This document shows positions 39,101 through 50,549 of a stretch of 64,000 nucleotides of DNA, one piece after another (within the stretch, counting starts at the first letter, position 1; every line of letters starts with the position of its first letter). The position numbers and the translations under genes are program-made. Origin of the DNA: Berberis thunbergii. Taxonomy: Eukaryota > Streptophyta > Magnoliopsida > Ranunculales > Berberidaceae. Location of the stretch: the NCBI GenBank assembly GCA_003290165.1, contig QNQO01000503.1:186001-250000 (forward strand), written 5' to 3'. The notes under the pieces were generated by a model. That model saw only the letters and a program-made list of their open reading frames with translations, was not told where the DNA came from and ran no database searches.

Positions 39101-39751
39101 ATTGTGGAAAAGTAGCAAGATTTCTTTTTGTTTTGTATGTGCATGATTACCTTAAAGGAAGAAACTAAATGCTCATTCAACCATTGAATAAGAACTACAT
39201 GCCTTCCTAAAGGGTAGAAAAATGTGTTTTGTTTAATACTTCAATAATAGTGATTATGAATTGTATAGTTGTTGCATTTATGAGGATTGACAACTCATAA
39301 ACTTTATTTATTAGTAATAAATAATGCATATTTATTTATTAGGATGACAACACTTTTGCCTCATGGAGGAACTACCTGGTGTGGTTGTTTATTGTTTTGT
39401 TTATTTTAATGTTGTCATGTGCGGATATATTGATTTTGGGATGAAGATTTCTCACACCAGCTTTATTGCTGACCCGAGTGAGTTTTTGCTTCTTGGGTAC
39501 ATTCCTTTTGGAATGTAGCCGAGTAGTCTTTCAGGTTTAGAGATTTTGAGCTGCAGTACTGGAGTTTCGCTAGTGAGCTAACCATGCTAGTCTTCTCCGG
39601 GTTAGATTTTTATTTGTTTCAGATGTTTAGTTCATGTTGCTATTTGTTTATGTTATTATTGAATTCTCACGTCCCGAGTTTTGGGGGAAACGGATAATCC
39701 TACGTGGTTTTTTTTGGGATTTTCGTTTCCTTCGAAAATCGGGGCGTGACA
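36185..39751 (+). mobile_element. 3.57-kb solo LTR with perfect 5-bp target duplication
   Basis: It begins TGTAATACCCGCC and ends ATCGGGGCGTGACA (TG...CA). Perfect CACGA direct repeats flank it at 36180-36184 and 39752-39756. The start is not repeated near the end, there is no primer-binding site, gag or pol, and only short chance ORFs occur, so this is one long LTR left by LTR-LTR recombination. Its length and the ACCC/GGGCGTGACA ends suggest a Ty3/gypsy element of chromovirus type (inference). Orientation is arbitrary. It interrupts the Harbinger region. Confidence 0.85.
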
Positions 39752-39756
39752 CACGA

Positions 39757-40047
39757 TGTCCCCTATTTCCATCTAGTTTTGTATTTTTGCAAAAGTCTGA
39801 CTTAATTTTTTATTTGTTTCTCCTTGAATGACAACAAAATGAATCAATGGTTACTTTCATTATGTTGTTCATCTTGCTTAAAAAGTAAATTGACAATTTT
39901 CCAAGTAAATCAAGAAATTCAATCCATTGTCATCATCATTAAACTTTTCTCTCTAGAAGGTAGTTTCCTTAGTTAATCGAGTCTTTGTAGTACCATCAAT
40001 ATATAATCTTGTAAGTTATAACCAAAGTAAATCAATGTATGATTTAT
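39757..40047. other. Non-coding stretch between solo LTR and MITE
   Basis: AT-rich and without a recognisable protein. It probably belongs to the Harbinger element (intron or spacer) that both insertions entered. The right TSD copy of the MITE begins at 40229. Confidence 0.4.
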
Positions 40048-40228
40048 CAGAAATTCTAGGCAGCCTGGGTTTTTGCTGCTTGAAGGGGTGACTTTACACT
40101 TTTGCCCCCCCCCCCATCTTTAAACACTTTTTTGAAAAATGAGTTTAAAGAGGGGGGGAGCAAAAGTGTAAAGTCACCCCCTCAAGTAGCAATCCAGTCA
40201 ACAAAACTCAGGCTGCCTAGAATTGTTC
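40048..40228. mobile_element. Fold-back MITE with 9-bp target duplication (MULE-like)
   Basis: The arms AATTCTAGGCAGCCTG (from 40052) and CAGGCTGCCTAGAATT (to 40224) are perfect inverted repeats. The interior also folds back (GGGGTGACTTTACACTTTTG against CAAAAGTGTAAAGTCACCCC). ATGATTTAT flanks it on both sides (40039-40047 and 40229-40237), a 9-bp duplication as made by Mutator-like elements. It is 181 bp and non-coding, with a C11 and a G7 run in the loop region. A relative is at 47048-47219. Confidence 0.85.
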
Positions 40229-40237
40229 ATGATTTAT

Positions 40238-40809
40238 TAATTTAAATGAAGAGAATTTGGAGTTTCAAATAAAATATTCCCTTCTCTGTGTAGAAAATCA
40301 ACCCACGTCAATGGGAATACTTAAACATATTAACTTTTGATATGGGGATAACATCTGACGCTCTTTCAATTTATCTAAGTGTAGAAAATTCAGCGTCTTC
40401 TCTTTTGATCATATAAAATCCTAAAACTTCCTAGCTTAACAACACACACAGACAAAAAAAAACACTCCAATAAAATGTGGAGGATGAAAGAATATGAAAG
40501 AGATATGAGATGTTAAAGAGATTAAGACAGATGAAAGAGTGGAGATAAAGAAAGATATGACATATTAAAGAGACTAAGACATATATGAGATATTAATGAG
40601 ACATTAAGAGATTGAAAGATCAGTTTGGTCGTTAAATTTGACTTTGTCTTGTCATTAGTGAGACTTATCTCTGACATTGTCAGCTCTCTTATCCCACCCC
40701 TTATGAAGAGTAAAACACCATGTTAATTTATTATATAACCCAAACAAGCAGATGTTATTCGATTAGTATAAGAGAACCAAAAAATGTAAGTTTCCAAGTA
40801 TGTAATGCA
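40238..40809. other. Non-coding stretch with purine-rich tract
   Basis: No ORF of note. From 40480 to 40620 it is a degenerate GA-rich array (AAAGAGAT, GAGATATT words). Likely spacer or intron of the Harbinger element. Confidence 0.4.
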
Positions 40810-41390
40810 ATTATTGATTGTATGCATTGGAATTTGAAGAATTGCCCGACAACTTGGCATAGTAGCTCACACCAACTACAATAAGCATCATTTTATAGTT
40901 ATTGAGGCCATTGCTTCTCACAATTTTGGATTTGGCATGTTTTCTTTAGTATGTCTGGTTCTTTTAATGATACTAATGTGTTAGACAGATCTCATGTGCT
41001 TTATAGCATTCTCTTTGACACTGCACATCCATCAAATTTTATTAAATCAACATTATATAAGATGGGTTATTACCTAGGGAATGGAACTTGTCCAAAGTTT
41101 TGCAACAATAATGCAAAACCATTCCCACACCTTAACACTGAGAAGGGAGAATTATTTGCTCAAGCCAATAATGTGCTACAACGACGTAGAACACACATTT
41201 GGGGTGTTACAAGTGTGTTGGGCATCATTCGCCAACCTGCTGGACTTTGAGTTCACGACAGATACACGATATCATGATTACATGTATTATCCTTCATAAT
41301 ATGACTATTGGGGATCAGCAGGGCACTTTGCAATATCACAATTATGAGTATTGTAGTACTTTTCCAACACTAGTTGAGGTAAGCAGAGAC
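40810..41390 (+). pseudogene. PIF/Harbinger (nuclear DDE) transposase pseudogene, catalytic half
   Basis: Translation over three frames gives IDCMHWNLKNCPTTW, FWIWHVFFSMSGSFNDTNVL, YKMGYYLGNGTCPKF, NDVEHTFGVLQ, CIILHNMTIGDQQ. These are the hallmark blocks of plant Harbinger transposases (ALP1-like). The three catalytic acids can still be seen: D in IDC, D in FNDTNVL, E in DVEHTFGVL. Two in-frame stops (near 40883 and 40901) and at least two frameshifts kill it. Together with 35608-36150 it makes most of one transposase split by later insertions. Confidence 0.85.
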
Positions 41391-41753
41391 CCAGTAGGTC
41401 GATATGTTAGAAAATGTATAATGCATTTCACATTGTTAGTATTTTTCAATATTATTCAAATAAATGAGATGAGTCGTCTTAATGCACGTTTAAACAAAAA
41501 CCTTGAACTTCGATTTTTGGCAAATTCAAAGTTTGAGGGAAAAATCACTCTCGGTGTTGAAATTTTTTTCTCAACAAACTCAAATTTTAACCGAGTATAA
41601 CCCTAAAGTTTATAGTAAATATATTTACCTTAGAATATGCTCACACTTCAAAACTAATTGAGGGCGAAAGTAGGGATGTTAGCTAGGGTGTTCATACATG
41701 ATATTTAGCAGAAAAAAGTATGTAGAGTACCAATGTCACAGGGAATACCCTAC

Positions 41754-42470
41754 TCTATATACAATTAAGCTAGGTGTTGTACTATTCAGAAGGATTTAGA
41801 GATAAAAACGGCTAAGATTAAGAGTTGGGGAAGATGTTGACGGTTAAAATTCATTCCCTATAATGACATCTTTGTAAATAAGAAGCATGCAGAAGGGCAA
41901 AGAAAATGAACAAAAAAAAGAAAAAAAAAATTGTGGAATATACATGTGGCAGAAAGTGAATTTCTTGTGTTTTTTTTTTCCTTCTCAAAATGAAAATTGA
42001 CATAACTATCTGAGTAGTTGTTGGATTTTGGTAAACTCGATATCCTTGAAATGCATTTTTGAACATCTTCAATGAAGCCAAGGATCAATATAAACACTTA
42101 AAATTTAAAAATATGTATTTATTATTATTATTATTATATTTTTTTGAAAGGCGAGCATGCCGCCGTGGGTATAGAACCGAAGACGTGCGGGTTAAACCAC
42201 CACATCCTTAACCAACTAACTAGGCTACCATTGGCATGTATTTATTATTTGAAAAAAGTAAATGCATTTCACATCGTAAGCATTTTCACTATTTTTTTCA
42301 GATAATGAAATGGGTATCTTAATGTTTATTCAAATAAAGATTTTGAATCAAAGTTTGGGGAGAACTTGCTCCCGCGGTTTTATTTTTATTTTTCCAAAAC
42401 TTCGATCAAATTTGACCTTAATGCCACCATCACCTTGTTATCATGCCAACAATTATGGGTAATACACTAG
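41754..42470 (+). mobile_element. Helitron-like unit with SINE insertion
   Basis: Runs from TCTATATAC to ACACTAG, followed directly by the next unit's TC. A SINE-like insert at about 42136-42233 accounts for its extra length (717 bp). Confidence 0.6.
42136..42233 (-). mobile_element. tRNA-derived SINE-like fragment
   Basis: Minus strand: GTAGCCTAGTTAGTTGGTTA resembles a tRNA A box, GGTTCTATACCC a B box, and the copy ends CTTTCAAAAAAATATAAT. It is shorter than the SINE at 33534 but shares the CGCCTTTCAAAAAA tail style. Confidence 0.55.
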
Positions 42471-43486
42471 TCTATATAACAAATCTGCTAGGTGTTTTAC
42501 GATTCGTGAATGATTTATAGATAAAAGAGGGTTAGGATTGAGAGTTGGGAAAATATTAAGGGTTGGAGATTCATTATCTAGAATGACATGTTTTTAATTA
42601 TAAAACATGTAGAAGGGCAAAGAAAATGAAAATGACGGAAGTGTATGATGGTGGGAGGAATGGCTGGGTTCTCTATGAAAGTGTGTGTGAGGCCACAGTA
42701 AGTGGAAATTAGGTTTAGGAGATAATATATTTATGTTTTTACATTGTAAGGGCATTTTTGTAAAATAACTTATATAAATGATATGGCCAAATCTATATCC
42801 ACCTTCAAATATGTAAAAGGATACCATTTGGATCCCCAAAATCCATTTAGGCACATCCAAATTTGCCCCATTCAAGGTGGACGGGGTGCGCTGGATGAAT
42901 ATCAATGAAAATTCGCCCGCCTACTACCAACAATATGTGCTTTACTATTCATTAGAATTTGGAAATAAAAGAGAGTTAGGATTGAGAGTGGAGGGAGATG
43001 TTGAGGGTTGAGATTTTTTTTTTCTTTCTATAATGATATGTTTGTAAATATAAGATAAAGTAAGTAGAAGGGCAAAAGAAAACGAACATAAAACTTAAAA
43101 TGAGTGGAATGTACATGTGGTAGAAATAGAAAGTTTTTGTGTTTTCTTTTCTCGAATGAAAATTATCATAACTATCTACTTAGTTGTCGATTTTTAGTAA
43201 ACTTTGTATCATTGAAATGAATTTTTAAAATCTTTTCAAGAAAGCCAATGATCAATACAAACAATTAAAATTATAAAATATACACTTCATACCTATATAT
43301 GTAATGCATTTCATGCCATGCGTATTTTCAATGTTTTTCAAAAGAATGCACATTTAAACAAAGAACCCGAACTCCACTTCGACTGTTTGGAATTTTATTT
43401 TTCATCTAATAAAAAACTTTGACCCAATTTTACCTCTATATTACGATACACTTTCTAACATGCCAATTGCATAGGTAATACACTAG

Positions 43487-44589
43487 CGGTTAACTAGAAC
43501 ATGAAGCTCCTATATGACCAAAGTGAAGAAAAAATTAGGGAAGCTTGAACTTAGCACATGGAAATCCTTACTTCTTCAACAACACCGTTGCAAACGAATT
43601 CACCCCTAACTGCAGGGTTTTTTTTCTTTTTTCGATGACCCATCTATATTCAAGCATAAACACTCTTTGGAGGTCTATCCTAATGCACCCCTATAGTACC
43701 AGGCCGATGTTTGGTAGTTGAACCGAATTCAAGGAGTTGAAAGTCGTAAATTCATGTTCCTTCACAAACCTTTCTAGGTTTAGCAATTTCAATTTTAATT
43801 TTGAAACCCAACTTCGAACAACTAACTACCATGGCTGGCCATGAGATTATGGTTGCCCTAGGCTAAATTTTTAGTTGGTCCCCTTACTAGCAAAAAAATA
43901 TGATAAACATACTGAAAGGTTAAAACTACACATTTATCAAATGGAAATTATTTTTCAAAACTCAAGTCATTCAATCTCAGTTTTTGTGCCTAATGATAAT
44001 GGAGATAAAATTTATGAGTTATATGGTTTTTAACTAGCTCATTAAAAAAAAATATAGGATGTATAAGAAAATAAGGCATAAAGCTCAATAAAAGAAAAAA
44101 ACAAACAATTTTTTTCCCAAATTTTGGTGCACCTTCTACGTGGTGCCTTAGGCTTGGCCTCTTTTGCCTATGCCTAAGCCCAGTACTGCTAACTACATTA
44201 CTAACTTGGACTCCCCTGTTACACTTTCCATTATTTTGTTCAAGGCAAATCTCTCATAAACCACATACAACAACAATAAAATTGGTTTGGTTTGTTGTCA
44301 AAGGCCACCTTGCTTAATTGACTTATATGCTGGTGTTGACACACTATTGGAGCGATTAGCGAACTACCCTACCCATTAAAACCTGGATCTCTCTGTTTTT
44401 TCTATCATCTAGGTTTGGAGCTCGTTGATGTGCTTCAAAACAGTCCACAGTTAATAAAAGTTCAAGGTATCATATAGATATGATCGTAATTCGCCAATGT
44501 AACGAGAAATAGTCACATCCTCATACTCCATCAATTTAGCACAAGCAATCAAATCATGCAACTCCCTTATATAATCTATATTATAATTT
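43487..44589. other. Unrelated block inside the Helitron-like array
   Basis: Unlike the neighbouring units and without a recognisable ORF. It starts right after a unit-ending CTAG (43483-43486). It may be a later insertion, but I found no terminal repeats. Confidence 0.4.
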
Positions 44590-45976
44590 AGAGTTATGTT
44601 TTACTATTCATTGCTGATTATGAAAAATGTCAAATAAATGAGTTAGATAAAAAGATGACAATGATTGAAAGTTAAGAAATATGCTGAGGATTTAGATTCA
44701 TTTACTATAAAGGCATATTTGTAAATATAAACGTGTAGAAGGGCAAAGAAAATGAAAATTGTTAACAAAAAGTTGGTGAAATGTACATATGGCAGGGAGA
44801 GAAACTTTAGTGTTTTTTTCTTTTTCAAAATTAAAATTGTCAGAACTATTTACTTGATTGATGAAATTGGGTAAACTTGTTATCGTTGGAATGCATTTTT
44901 TAATATTTTTCTGACGAAACCAATGATCATACAAGTGCTAAAATTTTATAATATATAGCTTATAAAAAATAATCTAATGCATTTTACATCGTTAGTATTT
45001 TTTCACTATTTTTCAAAAAATTTAGACGGGCACATTGAATTTCATGTTTTAGCAAATCCAAAGTTTGAAAAAAAAATTCCTAATTGATTCAAATTTTGAC
45101 CGAGTCTAACCATAAAATTTATACTATATATATGTATATATATTTTACCTTAGAATAGACTTGCACTTCAAAACTGATTGAGTGCGCAGGTGGAAATGGT
45201 GGGAAGGGTGTTCAGTACATGATATTTAAAAAAAAATGGTATATGGAGTGCCAAGAGAACGAAAATACCCTAATTTGTATTACAATTATGAGTAATTTTA
45301 CTATTCATTGTTGAGTGGAACAAACGTCAAATATAAGGAGTTGAATATAAAAGATGGCCGAGATTGAAAGTTTGGAAATATGTTGAGGGTTAAGATTATT
45401 TTCTATAGTGACATGTTTGTAAATATAAAACATGTAAGAGGGAAAGAAAATAAAAAATTGAAAAAAAAAAGTTGGTGAAATGTACATGTAGCATGTATAT
45501 AAAGTATTGTATTTTCTTTATTTTTTTCAAAATGAAAATTATCATAACTATCTACTTAGTTATCGGATTTTGGTATTGTTGAAATGCAATTTTGAAGATA
45601 TTTCCAACAAAACCAATGAACAATAAAAAAAACTTAAAATTTAAAAATATTTATTTTATTATAACAATTAAATATTTTAGTAATTTTCATGGCCTAAGTA
45701 TAATATTTTTCAAAGAAATTGACATATATTTTAGTGAACATTTAAAAAAAAAAGACCCTGAACATTCAATATATTCTAATTTTAACCAAGTTTTATTCTA
45801 AAAAATTAGTGTTTTATCGTAAATTAGGTTTTGCAAATATATTTTACATTCTAAACTATGATTTTTTTTTTTTATTATTTTTTTTTATGGTGGGGATGGT
45901 GGTGAGAGTATTAAGTGCATGATAGTTAGATGCAAAAAAATGTATGTGGAGTCCAACAACACTGGTAATATACTAG

Positions 45977-46679
45977 TCTATCTTACAATTCAGAGTGATG
46001 CTTTGGTGAAGACAAACGTCAAATCATAAGGAATTGGAGATAAAAAATGTATAAGATTTAAAGTTGGGAAAAATGTTGAGGGTTGATATTCATTATCTAT
46101 AATAGCATATTGTGAATATAAAACATGAAGAATGACAACGAAAATGAAAAAATTGTGAAAAAAGTTAGTTGAATGTACATGTGATAGAAAGAGAAAATAT
46201 TTGTTTTCTTTTTTCTTAAAATAAATATTATCATAACTATTTACATGGTCGTCAAGTTTTGGTAAACTTGGTATCATTAAAATGCATTTTGAAGATATTT
46301 CCAACAAAACCAATGATCAATACAAATACTTAAATTAATAATATTTAAGCATTTTTTATATTTTCACACAAATCTTAATAAACATTCAAACAAAGACCTT
46401 GAAATTATATTTTGGTGAAATCAAAGTTTGGGGGAGAACTTGCTTCCATGTTTTTTTCAATTAATTTTAATTTAATTTTAATTGAATTTGACTCTAAAGT
46501 TATGGTATATTTTATCATAATTAGTCTTGCACTTAAAAAAACTAGTTAACATTCTACATCATGAGTTTTTTTAATGAACTTATGGGGAGGGCTATGGTAG
46601 GGATGGTGTCCAGTGTATGATAATTAGATACAAAAAAATTTGTGTATGTGGAGGGCCAACGACACGGGCAATATATTAA
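45977..46679 (+). mobile_element. Helitron-like unit, best delimited copy
   Basis: Starts TCTATCTTACAATTC straight after the previous CTAG and ends GACACGGGCAATATATTAA, where the next copy (TCTATCTAATAAATC) begins and breaks off near 46712. Length 703 bp, no ORF with a known domain. Confidence 0.62.
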
Positions 46680-46712
46680 TCTATCTAATAAATCAGCTAG
46701 GTATTTATAAAA

Positions 46713-47047
46713 ATGGCAGTGGGCAAATTTGAACAAATTCATCCTCGCCCCGCTAAGATCGCGGATCCCAATTCTGCCTCGAATATCTGCTTATACAATT
46801 TTGTAAAAGCCATCCCCATTTCGGACGAATTGGCGGATACGCCATACCCCCAATAATCATTTAAAAAAAATTGTCTTCATCTTCTCAATTGGCGATGCTC
46901 ATCAACTTAGTAACGTGCAAAGGCACACTTCTTTCTCTCTTCTCTCACTTCTCAACATTTCTTCCACGCAAGTTAAATGAAAAGTTAGTCATCACTCTTT
47001 TTTTTTCTTTCAGGCTACAACACAAAACGACTGTAGAACAAAGAGTA
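46713..47047. other. Non-coding spacer after the array
   Basis: Includes a C/G-richer patch (CCCCGCTAAGATCGCGGATC near 46748) and no recognised gene. Confidence 0.4.
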
Positions 47048-47219
47048 ATTCTTGCTGGCCTGGGCTCAGCTGCTAGTTGCTGGCCTGGGGGGCAAAAAAT
47101 ACAACTTTTGCCCTCCTCTTTAAACTCTTTTTTTTAAAGTTGTTAAAAAGAAAAGGCAAAGTGTACATTTGCCCCACCCAAGCAACAAACCTCGCCCCTT
47201 TCCCAGGCCGGCTAGAATT
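47048..47219. mobile_element. Fold-back MITE, relative of 40048-40228
   Basis: Ends AATTCTTGCTGGCCTGGG and CCCAGGCCGGCTAGAATT pair with a few mismatches. The interior has the same plan as the first copy (ACTTTTGCCCTCC, TTTAAACTC, AAAGTGTACATTTGCCCC). No clear target duplication. Confidence 0.7.
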
Positions 47220-49235
47220 GGGGAGAGCAAAAATAGAGTGAGACCACTTAATCGAGTTTTGTGAACATGAGCAAAACAAAGCTCAAGAAGAATAATAGAG
47301 AGGCGATTTGATTGGTAGTTTGGTGGGAGGGAGCTCATGGAGGAGGAATCCAGCTCATGGGTTAGGAGAAGAAAGTCATATTATTTATTATATATTGGAT
47401 TCGTCGAGGTTCCCATCGGTACCCTTGGCGAGATTGCATACCTTTCGATATAAGTTTCATGGTGGTTGGGTTTCCAAAGTGATGTCTAGGCCTGAATTAA
47501 GTGGTGTTGAGCAGAAGGTAGATTATGATAATGGGGAAAGAAGTCGAATTTGAATTTCAATCACCAAGGAACTCCCTTCCCCCATTAATCATAAATCATT
47601 GTTTGATCTATTGGAATTACACCGGTCCGAAGATGTTGCGATTACAAATTAAAGTCTTAGACCTGAATTGAGTTGCAGCTATGACCCAAACTGAATAAAC
47701 CACTCACCACCACCACTACTCAGATCAGTGCAACGTGTCTCCGCCAATGACGACCCCCTCTTTGGTGGATAAGCAAACCGCCTTCGTTGCTGCTCTATTG
47801 AGGTAATGGTCAATAGGTAAACGGAGAGATATGGAGGCGATTGACTTCATCAAAATTCTTGTCACCTAAAATTTCAAGCAAATCAACATTTTTTTCCCTT
47901 CACGTTAGTTTACCTATAAAATTCTAAAAAAAAATACAAATAAAAGTGGTTAGTAGGGATTATCGTCCTATTCACCAAGTTAAAAGGATTCGTGCTCAAA
48001 ATTTTAGAAACACTTTTGAACATTAAACAAAATTAAGAGTTAGTAGAAAGAAGGGAAATAAGATTTCGATAATAGAAGATAATTTTTTATTTTTTTTGAT
48101 TCAAAATTGAGGATGAAAATTACTAAACAAATTTACCAATTAAAATAAATGTTTCAAGGATTAGAGAATCCACTTCTTAGCTTTGTAGATATTAATTTAA
48201 CACATTTTTTAAAATATTTTTTTGAACACTTGTTCAAATTCCTTTAAGGGTCTGTTGGTTGCACTGAAAATAGACATGGAAATTGAAATTGTTTTTGTGA
48301 ATCTGATTTCGAGGTCTTCCCCTCAGACTTGGATTCTCATGAGTAGAGGAAAAACAGTCTTATGAAGAATCAATTTTCTATCAGTAAATAGACAACCAAA
48401 CAACGAAAATCTGCATAACAAGGAAAATGGATTCCATTTCCCAAAAAAAATGGTCAGCCAAACACACCCTAATTTTTAATTCAAGACTAATGCTCAAACG
48501 AAAATTCTTTTCTAAGATAGAATTTCACTTACCTATTTCGGTGATAAAAAAACTCATTAACCATCATTAATTCACCCATCTTTCGATGACGATTTTTCAA
48601 TGAATGATTATAATTTACGAAGAATTGAAGAACTACAAAAAAAAATATAACTCTTGTTTCCAATTTCATATATTTATTTCGCATAATCCTTCATTATTCA
48701 TATTCCGATTTAACAACTTTGATTCATTGGTTAAATCTATGATTAATAGAAATTATACAAATTTTTTGTGTTAAAAAAATCTCTACATCACTCAAGTAGG
48801 TTTCATCTCATCTCCTTGAGAGTATAGGTTTAGCCTATCATTGTCATTGTGATGAAATAAAAGAATGGAACTAGAAAGGTAGATGAAGTAGTAAACTAAT
48901 TAAATAAAAAGATAACTAATGCATAAAAAATATTAACTTTTATTAAATTCAAAACTAAAAACATAATGTAACTTGAACGAAAGCTTCAATGAAAAAAAGA
49001 AAACTAGCCTAAGCTATGCTAGAAATAAGAGAAAGATGTATGAAAAAAAACTAGATCTATTGGATTTTTTTCTCCATGGGTTTGAGGGTCTATTTATAAT
49101 GTTATTCTCCAAGCTAGAAAAGGGGGAAAATCCTACAAATCCTTTATACGTCAAATCATATAAGATAAAATCAAGGGAGTCATAATTAGGGATAGATACA
49201 TCAAGATAATGAAAGTTAATGATTTAATTTGTATT
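47220..49235. other. Intergenic AT-rich DNA, no gene recognised
   Basis: Short ORFs only. The 47280-47560 stretch is less AT-rich and has an 81-codon frame without a known domain. One small MITE-like element is listed separately. Confidence 0.4.
48247..48470. mobile_element. Small TIR element (MITE-like)
   Basis: Left AGGGTCTGTTGGTTGCA and right TCAGCCAAACACACCCT are imperfect inverted repeats (about 12 of 17). The 224-bp body is non-coding. Ends of the GGGT(C/G)TGTTTGG kind are common in plant MITEs. No target duplication is certain. Confidence 0.5.
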
Positions 49236-49389
49236 TGATGCGTCCAAAAATCGTCCTCCTTTGAGTTTGACCTGCAAAACAAATGTTAGCTGCCAATGAC
49301 CACATTTTTTGTGATCGAAGACACTCTGATGCTTAAGTCGACAACTCTATTTGAATAAGGAGTAAGTTGGACAAACCACAAAAAATGAA

Positions 49390-49905
49390 TCTGCTAATGA
49401 AGGTTACAGATTCGGTCAAAAGGAATAAACTTATAATATGGTAGCTGCTCATGGTTATTTTGCCAAGTGATCTTCCAATATGCTAGTTTCAACAATTCTT
49501 GTTTTCTTTTTTGAAAGAATAAAAAATCATAATCATTACAATTAACAATTATATTTGAATTCCTTGATATCTTTATTTTTTATTACTTTCTCTTTCTGAA
49601 AGAGATAAAACTGGTGAATTGGAAACAATTAAAATAAAGATAAAAAATGGATCTTAGAAGGACTTGTAGTGGAATCACTTCGCAAAATGGTATGTTACGA
49701 GTTCGTTGTATGTAAATAAATCGTGAATATAGTCCAAGTAATAAATACCCAAGTTTCCTTGGGATCATAATAATACTTAGTAATAAAATACTAAAAAAAA
49801 AACCACATACGACGAAGACTTTTTGTGTTGTAGGGATCCAATAAATTTTTTAATCCAAAAGTCACTTTTATAGGAATTGGATTCTTTCGATTTCTATATG
49901 AAAGA
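49390..49905. other. Extra segment in copy A absent from copy B
   Basis: AT-rich and bounded on the right by AATTAAAGTTGCATA, where homology to copy B resumes. Its composition and short phrases (CTTGGGATCATAATAATACT) resemble organelle intergenic DNA, but I could not place it in a plastid or mitochondrial gene. Confidence 0.35.
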
Positions 49906-50549
49906 TATCAATTAAAGTTGCATATCTGTGTCGAATGTTCCCTTTACCTTTTATAATGGTCGCAGTTGATTCTCTGCGTGACTTAAGCATGTGAGGCGCA
50001 ACAGGGAGATGTTTCTCGTAATAGTCTCTTCCATGATGGAGATGTGTCCGTGAAGGCGTGACTCCCTTCATTTGTGCAACATTCATTTTTTTATGAGAGA
50101 ACTCGTGTCGGACCTGGATTTAGGCTTTGACTTGTTCGAACCTAGATTTGTGTTTTGATTATATCTTCATATAGTGGGCTTTGTCTGGACCTCTATGGTT
50201 GACTTTAACTTTCTTGGGTTTTACAAGTTGTTTCAATAGATGAGACGTCAGATCCTTGCGATGGATGTTCTTTGCCACGTGTGTGGTCGCGATGTCGGTC
50301 TATTTTGATGTATTATCAGCTACTCCCCATAGTTAGTTGGTATGTTTATGTATCCACTAACTGTGTAGCAGTTTGTTTTCGATTTCAACATTACGACACA
50401 ATTAGTGTTCTTACTATCTATTGTCGTTGTTGTCTCTCCGATGTTCAGTCTGCCAGCTCGTTTTAGCGCAATTTCAGAGATTTCGTGTGACTGTCATATC
50501 TTGCACGTTTTCCCAAGAGCGGTCTCACTGCTCATCCTTATAAAATGAC

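Larger units (their letters stand above)
41400..46712 (+). repeat. Head-to-tail array of about 0.7-kb Helitron-like units
   Basis: At least six diverged copies of one non-coding unit recur in the same orientation. Shared landmarks in each: GTAGAAGGGCAAAGAAAATG; AAACTTGGTATCATTGAAATGC (variable); CCAATGATCAATACAAA; ATGCATTTCACATCG. The spacing of the last landmark is 41421, 42261, 43303, 44975, about 45670 and about 46345 (period about 690 once inserts are removed). Units begin TCTAT(A/C)TAA and end CTAG: CTAG then TCTATATAAC at 42467-42480, and CTAG then TCTATCTTAC at 45973-45986. 5'-TC and 3'-CTRR ends are Helitron traits. No Rep/helicase protein is present. A 1.1-kb unrelated block interrupts the array. 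Confidence 0.7.

Noticed and set aside
38793..39180. Overlapping ORFs of 72-99 codons near 39 kb
   Set aside because: They lie wholly inside the solo LTR, occupy opposite strands and show no known motif.
46871..47560. Possible small host gene (88- and 81-codon frames)
   Set aside because: One frame runs across the MITE at 47048-47219 and neither has recognisable residues or splice context.
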